From positions 62,001 to 126,000 of the forward strand of contig JACOSO010000023.1 of NCBI GenBank assembly GCA_016178785.1: a stretch of DNA of 64,000 nt, written 5' to 3'. This document shows, piece after piece, positions 44,660 to 53,841 of the stretch. Every line of letters starts with the position of its first letter. The first letter of the stretch is position 1. This DNA comes from Bacteroidota bacterium (lineage in GTDB: Bacteria; Bacteroidota; Bacteroidia; Cytophagales; Cyclobacteriaceae). The position numbers and the translations under genes are program-made. Below the pieces are notes generated by a model. It saw nothing but the letters and a program-made list of their open reading frames with translations, did not search any database and had not been told where the DNA came from.

Positions 44660-45534
44660 CCTGTCTTCATCGCTTTATTCCTCACTTTAAACAACTTCAG
44701 CAATTTGGGAACATAATCCTCATCCGTGTCGATAGACAAAAAATTGATCTGATGTTTTTTGCTGAAGTCAGCTAATTCTTGTTGCCGCGTTGTGTTATGG
44801 GCTGCAATCTTTTCACGGAATCCACCAAAAGAAGTATTCACCCATATTGTCTTTTGGGTTTCCTTATCAAAAACGGGTATGATTCCGAGTTTAGGCAATT
44901 GTGTTTCGCGTTTATCAGTGATCCGAATGACAACCAGGTCATGTTTACGGGCCAATGACTTGAGTCCTTGAAGATAGTTTTCGTCAATAAAATCTGAAAT
45001 CATCACAATTACACTTCTCCGCTTGATGAAGTTCTGAGCAAAAGCAATGGCTTTGTTCAAATTTGTTTTCAATGACTGCGGCTTCAGGCCAATGATGTTG
45101 TATATGATTTCATAGGCCTGGGCTAAACCTTTTTTCGGTTTGATTGCTTTTTCACGGATATCCGAAAAACAAATCAATCCTAATTGACTTGATTCCTTAG
45201 CACCCGATAAGGCTAACACTCCGCAAACCTCTTTGGCAATATCAACTTTGGTTTTAGTTGGTGAGCCGATATTTTGAGAAGCGCTCACATCCAGAATAAA
45301 AAAAATGGTTTGCTCTTTTTCTTCACGAAAAGTTTTTACAAAAGTACCATGGCCTTTGGCTGACACATTCCAATCGATAGTGCGGATGTCATCACCATAT
45401 TGATACGGACGCACATCATCAAACTCCAGCCCGGTTCCTTTAAAAAGCGAATGAAAGTCGCCCTGCATCTGGCTATTGACCGCCTTGCGTATCTGGATTT
45501 CGTATCTGCGCAGTTTTTTGAGAAGGTCTTTCAT
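44656..45534 (-). CDS. DUF58 domain-containing protein of the Bat/MoxR operon
   Basis: 292 aa. The DUF58 signature GLEFDDVRPYQYGDDIRTID followed by WNVSAKG is present, with a VWA-like fold after it (IFFILDVSASQNIGS, VIVMISDFIDE). DUF58 proteins normally follow a MoxR AAA ATPase and act with BatA/BatB. Here no MoxR gene is found upstream; a 324-nt non-coding gap and a divergent lipoprotein gene lie there instead. Confidence 0.9.
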   Translation of the reverse strand: MKDLLKKLRRYEIQIRKAVNSQMQGDFHSLFKGTGLEFDDVRPYQYGDDIRTIDWNVSAKGHGTFVKTFREEKEQTIFFILDVSASQNIGSPTKTKVDIAKEVCGVLALSGAKESSQLGLICFSDIREKAIKPKKGLAQAYEIIYNIIGLKPQSLKTNLNKAIAFAQNFIKRRSVIVMISDFIDENYLQGLKSLARKHDLVVIRITDKRETQLPKLGIIPVFDKETQKTIWVNTSFGGFREKIAAHNTTRQQELADFSKKHQINFLSIDTDEDYVPKLLKLFKVRNKAMKTG

Positions 45535-45858
45535 TTTCGGGGCTAAAAATAAGAAATAGGACTATGATTTTTCATTGGATTTTTTTGCTTCAACAATTAA
45601 TTTATCTCTTGTCCGAAACGAATGATTGATTTGATTCCCTTGATAGTAAAAGCATTTATATGAAATCTGAATATGAGATGAAAACAAGATATTTGAGTAC
45701 TCGTGCTAAAATATCATGGAAATCAAGTTTAATCATTAGCTGGATCGGTAAGTAATAACTTTTTTATGTTTGGCAACTTGTCAATGCACAATCAAGGTTA
45801 AATTTGAGGTCTGATTTTTTTAGGGTGGCATTTAAATTGTTTAGAGGAGAGAAACTTT
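45535..45858. other. Divergent intergenic region, DUF58 / DUF4296
   Basis: An AT-rich 324-nt gap with no credible open frame. It contains the promoter of the DUF4296 gene (45778-45806) and, just before that start, an unusually good purine-rich ribosome site (GAGGAGAG, 45844-45851). Confidence 0.5.
45778..45806 (+). promoter_or_regulatory. Promoter of the DUF4296 gene
   Basis: TTG (45778-45780), 18 nt, TAAATTTG (45799-45806). The spacing is the same and the spacer nearly the same as at 8317-8345. Start of transcription is expected about 45 nt before the ATG. Confidence 0.65.
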
Positions 45859-46218
45859 ATGGGAAAAATACTTAGCATTTTCATTTTAGCTTCGATGCTT
45901 TCGTGTCAAACGAAGGAAAAGCCGAAACAGATATTGACCAAGGCGCAGCTTTCATCATTGCTGGTGGATGTCTACTTGGCCGAAGCTCGCACAGAGAGCA
46001 TTCCGAAGATTAAGGATTCCACCATCCGCTACTTTATTCCTTTTGAACAAAAGCTTTTGAAAGATCGGGGTATTGCAGACTCTGTTTTGAAAGAGACATA
46101 TACTTACTATATGTCAAATCCCAAAGAGTTAGAGCAAGTCTATGACTCCGTGATCGATACTTTGGTATTACGAGAACAACGTGTGGGCAAGTACGCTCCA
46201 CTTAAACCAAAGCCCTGA
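45859..46218 (+). CDS. DUF4296 lipoprotein
   Basis: 119 aa. A lipobox (ILASMLSC) leads to the DUF4296 core ILTKAQLSSLLVDVYLAEAR, YFIPFEQKLLKDRGIADSVL and YYMSNPKELEQVYDSVID. The family is restricted to Bacteroidota and of unknown function. It has its own promoter and a GAGGAGAG ribosome site, rare in this window, suggesting stronger or regulated translation. mutS2 follows 23 nt downstream. Confidence 0.87.
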   Translation: MGKILSIFILASMLSCQTKEKPKQILTKAQLSSLLVDVYLAEARTESIPKIKDSTIRYFIPFEQKLLKDRGIADSVLKETYTYYMSNPKELEQVYDSVIDTLVLREQRVGKYAPLKPKP

Positions 46219-46241
46219 ACAATAAGATTTTATTCGTCAGC

Positions 46242-48605
46242 TTGAAAATTTATCCCAACGATCTCGAAATCAAACTTGGCTTCGATCAAATTCGAACGAG
46301 GCTGATCAATTATTGCCTGGGAGAATTGGGCACCAACGAAGTGCATCAACTTTCTTTTTTGACAAATCATCAATCAATCAAAATTTTATTGAGGCAATCT
46401 GATGAATTCAAAACCATACTTGAGAAAGGTGAATCATTTCCCATCAATAATTACTCTAATCCAACGGTTTATTTCGATGTGATCCGAATTGAAGACAGCT
46501 TTCTTGAAGAAGAAAATATTCAAGAGATAGTCCAATCGCTTCATATGGTTATAGCTGCTTTCAAATTTCTTTCGAAAGAAAAAGAAGGATACCCGGAACT
46601 ACATCGCCTAACCGAACTTGTTACGCTTCCTGTGTCATTGATTTCATCACTTGAAGGCAAATTCAACGAGAAAGGAAAAATTAAAGACAATGCAAGTCCC
46701 GAGCTAGCGCGTATCAGAAAGCGTTTGCGCGAAGAAGAAGCGCGTGTCAGGAAATTGACGGACCAGATTTTTCGCGATTCTGTGGGCCAAAGCTGGGTGC
46801 CCGAAGGAGCTACACTTACTATTCGCGATGGGCGCGTTGTTATTCCAGTGCTTGCTGAGCACAAACGAAAACTTCGGGGGTTTATTCTTGATGAATCTTC
46901 TACGGGGCAAACGGTTTACATCGAGCCCGCGGAATCGATGGAGGCCAACAATGAGATTCGCGATTTGATCCATGCCGACCGAAGAGAAGTAGTAAAGATT
47001 TTAAAAGAACTAACCACACTGCTTCGGGAAAATATTGAACCCATAAAATCGGCTTGTCAATTTTTAGGCTTGATTGATTTTAACAGGGCGAAAGCAAAAC
47101 TGGCAATTGACTTAGAGGCAATAATGCCAACCCTTGCTGATAAGCCTGATTTGAATTGGATGTTGGCACGTCATCCGCTATTGTATTTGAGTTTGAAAGG
47201 AAAGCGCGAAGTTGTTCCCCTTACTATTGATTTGAACGATCATGAACGTTTTCTCTTAGTATCAGGGCCAAATGCCGGAGGAAAATCGGTTTGTTTGAAA
47301 ACAGTGGGCCTCATTCAGTACATGCTGCAATGTGGACTGTTAGTTCCGTTGTATGAAAAATCAACGGTTGGGATTTTTCAAAATATATTCCTTGATATTG
47401 GCGATCAGCAATCGATAGATAATGACCTAAGCACGTACAGTTCGCATTTGAAGAATATGAATTTCTTTCTGCAAAATGTTTCCGCGTCAACGCTTGTGCT
47501 TATGGATGAACTGGGTTCGGGCACTGACCCGAATTTTGGTGGAGGAATTGCAGAGGCCATCCTTGCCTCTCTTTTAGAAAGGAAATCATGGGGTGTAGCT
47601 ACTACACACTATTATAATCTGAAGTTATTTGCTTCTAATCGTTCAGACATTAGAAATGCATCGATGCAATTCGATACCAAAAAGCTTCAGCCTTTGTTTC
47701 AATTGGAGATCGGAAAGCCAGGAAGTTCATTTGCCTTAGAGATCGCACGCAAGACAGGACTGCCAAATGAAACCTTAGAAAAGGCAGAGCAAATCATCGG
47801 AAAGGAATTAACGGGATTAGAGACGCTGATGAAAACGGTGGCGGAAGAGAAACAGCAGCTCGTGAAGCGACAACGCGAGTTAAATGAGAAAGAAAAAAAG
47901 GCAACAGATGAACACAACCGTTACCAGAAACTGAATTCGGAATTAGAATCGAAGAAAAAGGAAATTGTCGATCGGGCGAAAGCCGAAGCCTCTTCGATAT
48001 TAAAAGAGACTAACCGTGAGATTGAGAAAACGATTCGTCACATCCGTGAAAATAAAGCTGAGAAAAAAGAAACGCGAAAAGTTCGACAGGGATTAGAGCA
48101 GCTTGCTGAAAAAGTACAGCCCATTAAAAAAGAATCAGTGCCGGCCGGTGAGGTGAAAGAAGGAGATAAAGTGCGTATGATAGGGCAGGAGGTGACGGGC
48201 ACATTGGTGAGCATCAAAGGCACACAGGCCATTGTAGAATTCGGAAGCGTGAGGTCTACCGTGAAATTAAATCATCTGGTGCGGAGTGATTTGGTTGAGC
48301 CTTCTTCTTTTGTTCGTAAGGTTCGTTCCATGGGATTGGATGTAATGCAGAAGCAGTCTTCCTTTGATTCCACACTCGACCTTCGAGGAAGGAGGGCGGA
48401 AGAAGTTGTACCTGAACTCGAGCGCTTTTTAGACGATGCGATTTTATTGAGTCAGGGTGAATTGAAAATCCTTCATGGCAAGGGCGAAGGAGTTTTACGC
48501 AAAATTGTACGCGAGCATTTAAAGAAAATAAAGCAGGTAGCATCCTTTGCCGATGAGCATGTGGAAAGAGGAGGAGATGGAATTACCGTGGTGGTTTTGA
48601 AGTGA
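46242..48605 (+). CDS. mutS2: Endonuclease MutS2
   Basis: 787 aa from a TTG at 46242, the only plausible start. MutS core and lever (about 1-300), then the ATPase with Walker A VSGPNAGGKSVCLKTVG and Walker B LVLMDELGSGTDPNFGG, a long coiled coil (about 520-620), a KOW-like segment (EGDKVRMIGQEVTGTLVSI) and a C-terminal Smr nuclease domain (TLDLRGRRAEEV, KILHGKGEGVLRK). MutS2 acts in suppression of recombination and, in some bacteria, rescue of collided ribosomes. It lacks the mismatch-recognition domain of MutS1. Confidence 0.96.
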   Translation: MKIYPNDLEIKLGFDQIRTRLINYCLGELGTNEVHQLSFLTNHQSIKILLRQSDEFKTILEKGESFPINNYSNPTVYFDVIRIEDSFLEEENIQEIVQSLHMVIAAFKFLSKEKEGYPELHRLTELVTLPVSLISSLEGKFNEKGKIKDNASPELARIRKRLREEEARVRKLTDQIFRDSVGQSWVPEGATLTIRDGRVVIPVLAEHKRKLRGFILDESSTGQTVYIEPAESMEANNEIRDLIHADRREVVKILKELTTLLRENIEPIKSACQFLGLIDFNRAKAKLAIDLEAIMPTLADKPDLNWMLARHPLLYLSLKGKREVVPLTIDLNDHERFLLVSGPNAGGKSVCLKTVGLIQYMLQCGLLVPLYEKSTVGIFQNIFLDIGDQQSIDNDLSTYSSHLKNMNFFLQNVSASTLVLMDELGSGTDPNFGGGIAEAILASLLERKSWGVATTHYYNLKLFASNRSDIRNASMQFDTKKLQPLFQLEIGKPGSSFALEIARKTGLPNETLEKAEQIIGKELTGLETLMKTVAEEKQQLVKRQRELNEKEKKATDEHNRYQKLNSELESKKKEIVDRAKAEASSILKETNREIEKTIRHIRENKAEKKETRKVRQGLEQLAEKVQPIKKESVPAGEVKEGDKVRMIGQEVTGTLVSIKGTQAIVEFGSVRSTVKLNHLVRSDLVEPSSFVRKVRSMGLDVMQKQSSFDSTLDLRGRRAEEVVPELERFLDDAILLSQGELKILHGKGEGVLRKIVREHLKKIKQVASFADEHVERGGDGITVVVLK

Positions 48606-48911
48606 TTTTTGATTAAGGTTAGGTATATCTTATTTGATAGATAATAATGGGCTATAAGCAAATTGCTTATAGCGAAATGTTATGCTCAATGCCGCGCGGA
48701 CAACCCGATGACGGTGCTTCGAACATTGGCACATTTGCTTGCCGCACAAACCCACCCGACACCTAAGCAAGCAAAAGAGCCAATTTTGCAAGCTCTCTAG
48801 TAATCGTATTGCCACTAAAAAAAACGATGAAAATGCTTAAACTTGTATAGCGGTATCCGATGGTAGTACTTTGCTTCCAAACTGAAGGAAAAATCATAAA
48901 ATATAAGATCT
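48606..48911. other. Gap at the left edge of the accessory region; palindrome and TGTTATGC motif
   Basis: 48651-48673 is a perfect 23-nt palindrome with 11-bp arms (GCTATAAGCAA, then its complement). Immediately after, TGTTATGCTCA (48678-48688) is the exact inverse of TGAGCATAACA at 51379-51389. The following 100 nt are relatively GC-rich without an open frame. The layout resembles a recombination site or mobile cassette boundary. Confidence 0.5.
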
Positions 48912-49316
48912 ATGAAAAATCTAATGAAGTACATTTTCCCAGCAATCGTATTTCTACTCGCCTTTAGCTGCGGCAAAAATGAAACTGTAAAAACTGATAA
49001 TAAATGTGGTCATACTACCGCTAAATTAGTTTGGAATTTTTGCAGTGGTGCTGCGATAGAAATATTATCCGATAAAAGCATAGGAGAAGAATGGACTAGG
49101 GGCGGGAAAACATATCACCATGCAGTTGTGGCTGCGTTAGATAGTACACTTTCAAAAGCTAACGAAGATTGGAGTAGAGTTATAGGATCTTCTGATTCTG
49201 TCTTTTATTTCAATTATGTGTTAGAGCAATTTTTGATTTGCAAAGTGTGTTGCCCCCCAACACAAACTATAATAATAACTTCCTTTGCATCACGCCCTTG
49301 CGCATCTGGCAATTAA
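48912..49316 (+). CDS. Small lipoprotein of unknown function
   Basis: 134 aa. Lipobox IVFLLAFSC (Cys about 20), then a Cys-containing mature part (DNKCGHTTAKLVWNFCSG, FLICKVCCPPTQTIIITSFA). No family recognised. The many Cys residues suggest disulphides in the periplasm. It lies 18 nt upstream of the secreted serine protease gene, so an accessory or inhibitor role for that enzyme is possible but unproven. Confidence 0.7.
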   Translation: MKNLMKYIFPAIVFLLAFSCGKNETVKTDNKCGHTTAKLVWNFCSGAAIEILSDKSIGEEWTRGGKTYHHAVVAALDSTLSKANEDWSRVIGSSDSVFYFNYVLEQFLICKVCCPPTQTIIITSFASRPCASGN

Positions 49317-49334
49317 GTTTATCCCACATATATT

Positions 49335-51284
49335 ATGAGGCTAATTTTAATATCCACTGCATTTCTTTTCATCTGGAGTATTGCAAATGCCCAGGTGAGA
49401 ACAAATATTAATAATGATGAAGTAATAACTGCAAGAGGCAAGTTTAGAAAGAACTATAGCGCAAAGGCACCATATCTTATTCCACCGAAAGATATTAAAG
49501 CGCTATTTGAAAAAGAGATATTAGAAAAAGGGGCAGACGAGTCGAAGCCATTTAGAATAGCTGAAGCTATCCCTGTTGACATCAATATAGTTCAAGAAGC
49601 ATCATGGATTGAAGAAGGAAGTTATTCACATGGTAGCTTTACAATTATAGCTGCAGGCGCCAAATCTATCAGCGTCAATTTTGACCAGTTTAAACTTCCG
49701 GAAGGAACGGAGATGTTCATCTATAGTGAAAATGGTGAAATGATTACAGGCCCAGTAACAGAAAATGAAAACAATGAAAATAATTTTTGGGGGAGTTGGG
49801 TTTATAAAGGGGAGAAACTAACTGTTGAATTTAAAACTCAAACTCAAAACCGTGCTTACATTAAACTTCATATTGCAAGCGTTGCTTATGGCTACAAAGA
49901 TATTTACCAACCAAAGGTTCCATCTGGAAATTTTGGAACGTCAGGTTCTTGCAATGTAAATGTACTATGTCCTGCAGGTAACGGTTGGGAGAGTGAACGA
50001 AATTCGGTTGCCTTGATACTGGGTGGCAGTGGCACAGCACTTTGCACTGGTGCGATGGTCAACAACACTGGCAACCTAACTATTCCATATTTTCTAACAG
50101 CTAATCATTGTTTTGATGGCGCTGAAGCGAACTGGAAATTCTTCTTTCACGCCTGGAGCCCCCAATGCACCCCTACTCAAAATGCCGATGGGATACTCTT
50201 CAATGGATCTATTCTCAGAGCCCGAAATGGTGACACCGATTTCATGTTACTTGAACTTAAAGACTTGCCCCCAGCAAATTCTTCCATTATAGCTGCTGGA
50301 TGGTCCCGTGCAACCGGTACTTCAGTCAGCGGAGTTGGAATCCATCATCCTCATGGTGATGTAATGAAAATTTCAACGTACACTTCTGCGTTAGAAAGGC
50401 CAGCAAATAATCCATTTCCATCTCCACAGCTCCCAGGCTTAAACAAGGTCTGGGTTGTAACTTGGAGTCAGGGGGTGACGGAACCTGGTTCTTCGGGTTC
50501 ACCTTTGTTTGATCAAGATCATAGAATTGTGGGACAATTAGCTATTGGTCCATCGGGTTGTGGAAAACCAGATGAGCGAGATGCTTATGGCAGGTTTGAC
50601 AATTCATGGACCGGTGGAGGTACAAATTCTACTCGTTTGAGTAATTGGTTAAACACGGCAAAAACGGGAGTACTGACTACAGATGCTATACTTCTCTGTG
50701 CACCTTCTGCGTCCAATTCTACATTAATTTACCCAAGTGGTCAACGTGGTGTTAATCCCGTTACTCTTTGTGCTGGTTGTTCTTATAATTTTCTTGTCGA
50801 CTTTGTTGCAGGGGCAACATCGTATACTTGGTTGTTGCCTCCTGGATTCTCCTTTATAAGCGGTCAGAATACTTCAACGCCTGGAATACTTACCTCTATG
50901 TCTGAAGGAACATACACTTTATATTGTTCAGCTAATAATGCATGTGGCTCAAGTTATACCCATAGTTTAGTAATTAATATCGGTGGAGGCGGGCAACAAC
51001 AAAGGATTGCAGCATACCCGAATCCAACTTCGACTGATCTTACAATCGAGTCTAGGCAGTCTGATTTGACAATTTCGAACAATTCAACTACTGCATCTTC
51101 ATTGTTAACCAATGAGACATTTAGTGCAAAGCTTATTGATCAATTTAATTCAGAATTGCGAAAGGGAATAAGTGAAAATGGAAAGATTGTCTTTGACGTT
51201 CGTAATATTCAAAAAGGGATTTATTACTTGCATGTAATACGAGGACAGGACTTAGTTATTAGACAAATTCTCATAGAAAAGTAG
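49335..51284 (+). CDS. Secreted trypsin-like serine protease, lysyl endopeptidase-like, with T9SS sorting domain
   Basis: 649 aa. Signal peptide (LLFIWSIANAQ-like ISTAFLFIWSIANAQ), pro-region (about 21-205), S1-fold catalytic domain with the triad visible: H258 in FLTANHCF, D302 in DTDFMLLEL and S387 in EPGSSGSPLF. A PKD-like domain (about 460-555) and a type A sorting domain (AAYPNPTSTDLTIES onward, ending IRQILIEK) follow. The Cys-rich catalytic domain resembles lysyl endopeptidases, so cleavage after Lys is plausible. Exported by Sec and T9SS. Confidence 0.88.
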   Translation: MRLILISTAFLFIWSIANAQVRTNINNDEVITARGKFRKNYSAKAPYLIPPKDIKALFEKEILEKGADESKPFRIAEAIPVDINIVQEASWIEEGSYSHGSFTIIAAGAKSISVNFDQFKLPEGTEMFIYSENGEMITGPVTENENNENNFWGSWVYKGEKLTVEFKTQTQNRAYIKLHIASVAYGYKDIYQPKVPSGNFGTSGSCNVNVLCPAGNGWESERNSVALILGGSGTALCTGAMVNNTGNLTIPYFLTANHCFDGAEANWKFFFHAWSPQCTPTQNADGILFNGSILRARNGDTDFMLLELKDLPPANSSIIAAGWSRATGTSVSGVGIHHPHGDVMKISTYTSALERPANNPFPSPQLPGLNKVWVVTWSQGVTEPGSSGSPLFDQDHRIVGQLAIGPSGCGKPDERDAYGRFDNSWTGGGTNSTRLSNWLNTAKTGVLTTDAILLCAPSASNSTLIYPSGQRGVNPVTLCAGCSYNFLVDFVAGATSYTWLLPPGFSFISGQNTSTPGILTSMSEGTYTLYCSANNACGSSYTHSLVINIGGGGQQQRIAAYPNPTSTDLTIESRQSDLTISNNSTTASSLLTNETFSAKLIDQFNSELRKGISENGKIVFDVRNIQKGIYYLHVIRGQDLVIRQILIEK

Positions 51285-51574
51285 ATTCTAAAGAACCACA
51301 CCAATGCCAGAGCAGCCATGCCGACATACAACCAAAGCACTGGCATCCGTGTGGTTGAGTACAGTGTATGCGAGGCACTGAGCATAACAAAATTCATGTG
51401 CCATAGCGGGGCTCAGTGATGCGTTGTAGTTTTGTTTCTTAATTTCGTTTCGGTGTGTGGGACAATGCGCAGCAGGTCAGCTTTGCATTCCGCTTCGCTT
51501 CATTGATAAGTCCTCCTAGCCTGTTACGTCACCTGCACAAAGGTTGGTAGCCATTCTAACCGTCTTTGTAAAAC
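51285..51574. other. Gap with GCATAACAA motif
   Basis: Relatively GC-rich spacer with no gene. GCATAACAA lies at 51382-51390 inside the 11-bp inverse of the motif at 48678. Further short inverted segments (GGCACTGAG, CTCAGTG) surround it. It separates the protease module from the DoxX operon. Confidence 0.45.
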
Positions 51575-51964
51575 ATGACCGACAGAGTAAAACACAAACT
51601 TTTAAACTACGCCATTGCCACCGTTTGGATTGCTAACGGGCTTTTCTGCAAAGTGCTTAACCTGGTGCCACGACACCGACAAATTGTTGCTCGTATTTTA
51701 GGTGATGACTATTCTAGGCCTTTGACACTCTTAACTGGCCTTGCAGAAATTGGGATGGCCATATGGATCTTAAGCGGTATGAGAACACGACTGAATGCCG
51801 CTATACAAATTCTTGTCATAGCAACAATGAACGCTTTGGAGTTTGCGCTCGTGCCTGATTTATTGTTATGGGGTAAAGCAAATTCGCTATTTGCTTTTAT
51901 GTTCATACTTTTAATCTATTATAACGAGGTTTATCTGAATAAAAAATTAGCTCAACAGGCCTAA
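51575..51964 (+). CDS. DoxX-like membrane protein
   Basis: 129 aa, four predicted transmembrane helices (for example LLNYAIATVWIANGLFCKVL and LTLLTGLAEIGMAIWILSGM). The pattern WIANGLFCKVLNLVPRH and the helix spacing fit the DoxX-like family, which is of unknown or mixed function. It begins a four-gene run with almost no spacing; the DUF2071 gene starts 1 nt after its stop. Confidence 0.75.
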   Translation: MTDRVKHKLLNYAIATVWIANGLFCKVLNLVPRHRQIVARILGDDYSRPLTLLTGLAEIGMAIWILSGMRTRLNAAIQILVIATMNALEFALVPDLLLWGKANSLFAFMFILLIYYNEVYLNKKLAQQA

Positions 51965-51965
51965 C

Positions 51966-52706
51966 ATGTTTTCATTTTTAAAAAACCATCCTTTTGCTGT
52001 GGAAGCATTTTTTGAAAGTTCTCTTGTTTTGACCTTTGCCGTTCCCAAAGAACAAATTCAACATCTTATTCCTGAATGCCTGGAGTTAGACACATTCAAT
52101 GACAAATGGGCTTTCATTGCTATAGCCATGGTTCAGACCAAAGGTTTAAGACCAAAAGGGTTTTCGGAAATATTTGGCAATGATTTTTTTCTTATCGGTT
52201 ATCGTGTGTTTGTGAGGTACACAAATAATGCAGGAAAAAGTTTAAGAGGGTTGTATATTCTTAAATCAGAAACGGACAAAAAGAAAATGGAATTCTTTGG
52301 TAACATTTTCACTCATTACAATTACACCACTACCGATATTCATCAGGTAAAACAAAACGGAACAACAGAGATCAATTCGGAAAAATCTGGTTTCAAACTA
52401 CGGATAGAGAACTCAGATAATGAAAGTATTTCCTTGCCTGTTGGCTCGCCATTTACTGATTGGAAGGAAGCAAGAAGATTTGCAGGACCTCTGCCATTTA
52501 CGTTTACGTACAATGCTGCCACCAAGAAAATTTTAATTATTGAAGGCGTGAGAGAAAACTGGAAACCAATGCCGGTTAAAGTCATTGACTATGATTTTTC
52601 CTTCATTGATAATTTAAAACTAAATGATGCTAAACTGGCGAATGCTTTTATCATCCGTAAAATTCCTTACTACTGGAAAAAGGGTAAACTTGAGCAATGG
52701 AAGTAG
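51966..52706 (+). CDS. DUF2071 (acetoacetate decarboxylase-like fold) protein
   Basis: 246 aa, soluble. Family stretches: PFAVEAFFESSLVLTFAVPK at the start, WAFIAIAMVQTKGLRPKGF, and FFLIGYRVFVRYTNNAGKSL with RGLYILKSETD following. DUF2071/YqjF-like proteins share a fold with acetoacetate decarboxylase; activity is unknown. It overlaps the methyltransferase gene by 10 nt, so the operon is coupled. Confidence 0.75.
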   Translation: MFSFLKNHPFAVEAFFESSLVLTFAVPKEQIQHLIPECLELDTFNDKWAFIAIAMVQTKGLRPKGFSEIFGNDFFLIGYRVFVRYTNNAGKSLRGLYILKSETDKKKMEFFGNIFTHYNYTTTDIHQVKQNGTTEINSEKSGFKLRIENSDNESISLPVGSPFTDWKEARRFAGPLPFTFTYNAATKKILIIEGVRENWKPMPVKVIDYDFSFIDNLKLNDAKLANAFIIRKIPYYWKKGKLEQWK

Positions 52707-53449
52707 AAAGAAGAAAGTTTCAGGGTGTTTTAAATATTTTAAGCTTTAACCGCCACTTTTATATTATCGGCTTGGGGATTTTAGCTGTGCTGCTCCTCGT
52801 CCATTTTCTTGCTGAATGGCCGGTTATTATTTTTTGGCTGATCATTGCAGCATTTATGTATGGGCTGATTATGCCTTTGCTTGTATCCGCTTATGTCTAT
52901 GATTTCTCAGGTTATTATAAATTCAATTGGTTAAAAAATATCGTTAGTGATAACGAAAAAATAAAACTGATTATCAACATTAATGCTGGCTTTGATGAAA
53001 CAAGCTTTATTATTAAGAACAAGTTTCCCGAATCAGATTTAAGAGTGTTTGACTTTTATAATGCGAAGCAGCATACCGAGCCTGCTATTATAAGGGCCCG
53101 CAAAGTGAGTTTGATATATCCCAATACGCAACAAATAGCATCCAATTCAATTCCTTTAAAAGATAATACAGCAGACATTATTTTCTTGCTGTCAGCAGTG
53201 CATGAAATAAGGTCGCACGATGAGAAAGTTCAGTTCTTAAAGGAATGCCATCGGTTATGTAAATCAGGTGGAAAAGTAATTATGGTAGAACATTTACGTG
53301 ACTTCCCAAATTTTCTGGCTTTTTCGGTAGGCTTCACTCACTTTTTCTCCCGTTCTGTGTGGAAAAATGCTTTTGAGCGTGCGGGCTTTTCTGCTTTTCA
53401 GGAAACGAAATTCACACCATTTATGTCAATCTTTAGCTGTAGCCGCTAA
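52697..53449 (+). CDS. Class I SAM-dependent methyltransferase with N-terminal membrane helices
   Basis: 250 aa. Two N-terminal transmembrane helices (IIGLGILAVLLLVHFLAEW and VIIFWLIIAAFMYGLIMPLL), then a Rossmann methyltransferase domain whose motif I is degenerate (IKLIINININAGFDE-like region, LIININAGFDETS). Better matches follow: NTADIIFLLSAVHEIRSHDE and RLCKSGGKVIMVEHLRDFPN. Substrate unknown; a lipid or quinone is possible for a membrane-anchored enzyme. Overlaps both neighbours. Confidence 0.72.
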   Translation: MEVERRKFQGVLNILSFNRHFYIIGLGILAVLLLVHFLAEWPVIIFWLIIAAFMYGLIMPLLVSAYVYDFSGYYKFNWLKNIVSDNEKIKLIININAGFDETSFIIKNKFPESDLRVFDFYNAKQHTEPAIIRARKVSLIYPNTQQIASNSIPLKDNTADIIFLLSAVHEIRSHDEKVQFLKECHRLCKSGGKVIMVEHLRDFPNFLAFSVGFTHFFSRSVWKNAFERAGFSAFQETKFTPFMSIFSCSR

Positions 53450-53841
53450 TGGAACTGCATCTAAGAATAATCGGCTGTTGTTTGATTGCACTTGGCTTAG
53501 TTCATGCCATTTTTCCCAAGCAATTTAACTGGAAACAGGAGCTAAGTTCGCTAAGCATCATGAACAGAGAAATGATGTATGTTCATACTTTCTTTATTGC
53601 ATTTACAGTGCTTCTTGTGGGAGTCTTGTGCATAACATCATCAAAAGAACTTATTGAAACAACATTAGGTAAACGAATTTCTTTGGGGCTTGGAATATTC
53701 TGGATTGTGCGGTTGTATGTTCAGTTCTTTGGTTATTCGTCAAAAACCTGGAGAGGGAAACCATTTGAAACGATAGTTCATATCCTGTTTTCTATTTTCT
53801 GGACTTACCTAAGTGCCATATTCGTCATGATATATTTATGA
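53449..53841 (+). CDS. Four-helix membrane protein of unknown function
   Basis: 130 aa with four predicted helices (IIGCCLIALGLVHAIFP, VHTFFIAFTVLLVGVLCI, ISLGLGIFWIVRLYVQFFGY, IVHILFSIFWTYLSAIFVMI). No family recognised. Its first base is the last base of the methyltransferase stop, so it closes the DoxX-DUF2071-methyltransferase operon and probably acts with it at the membrane. Confidence 0.7.
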   Translation: MELHLRIIGCCLIALGLVHAIFPKQFNWKQELSSLSIMNREMMYVHTFFIAFTVLLVGVLCITSSKELIETTLGKRISLGLGIFWIVRLYVQFFGYSSKTWRGKPFETIVHILFSIFWTYLSAIFVMIYL

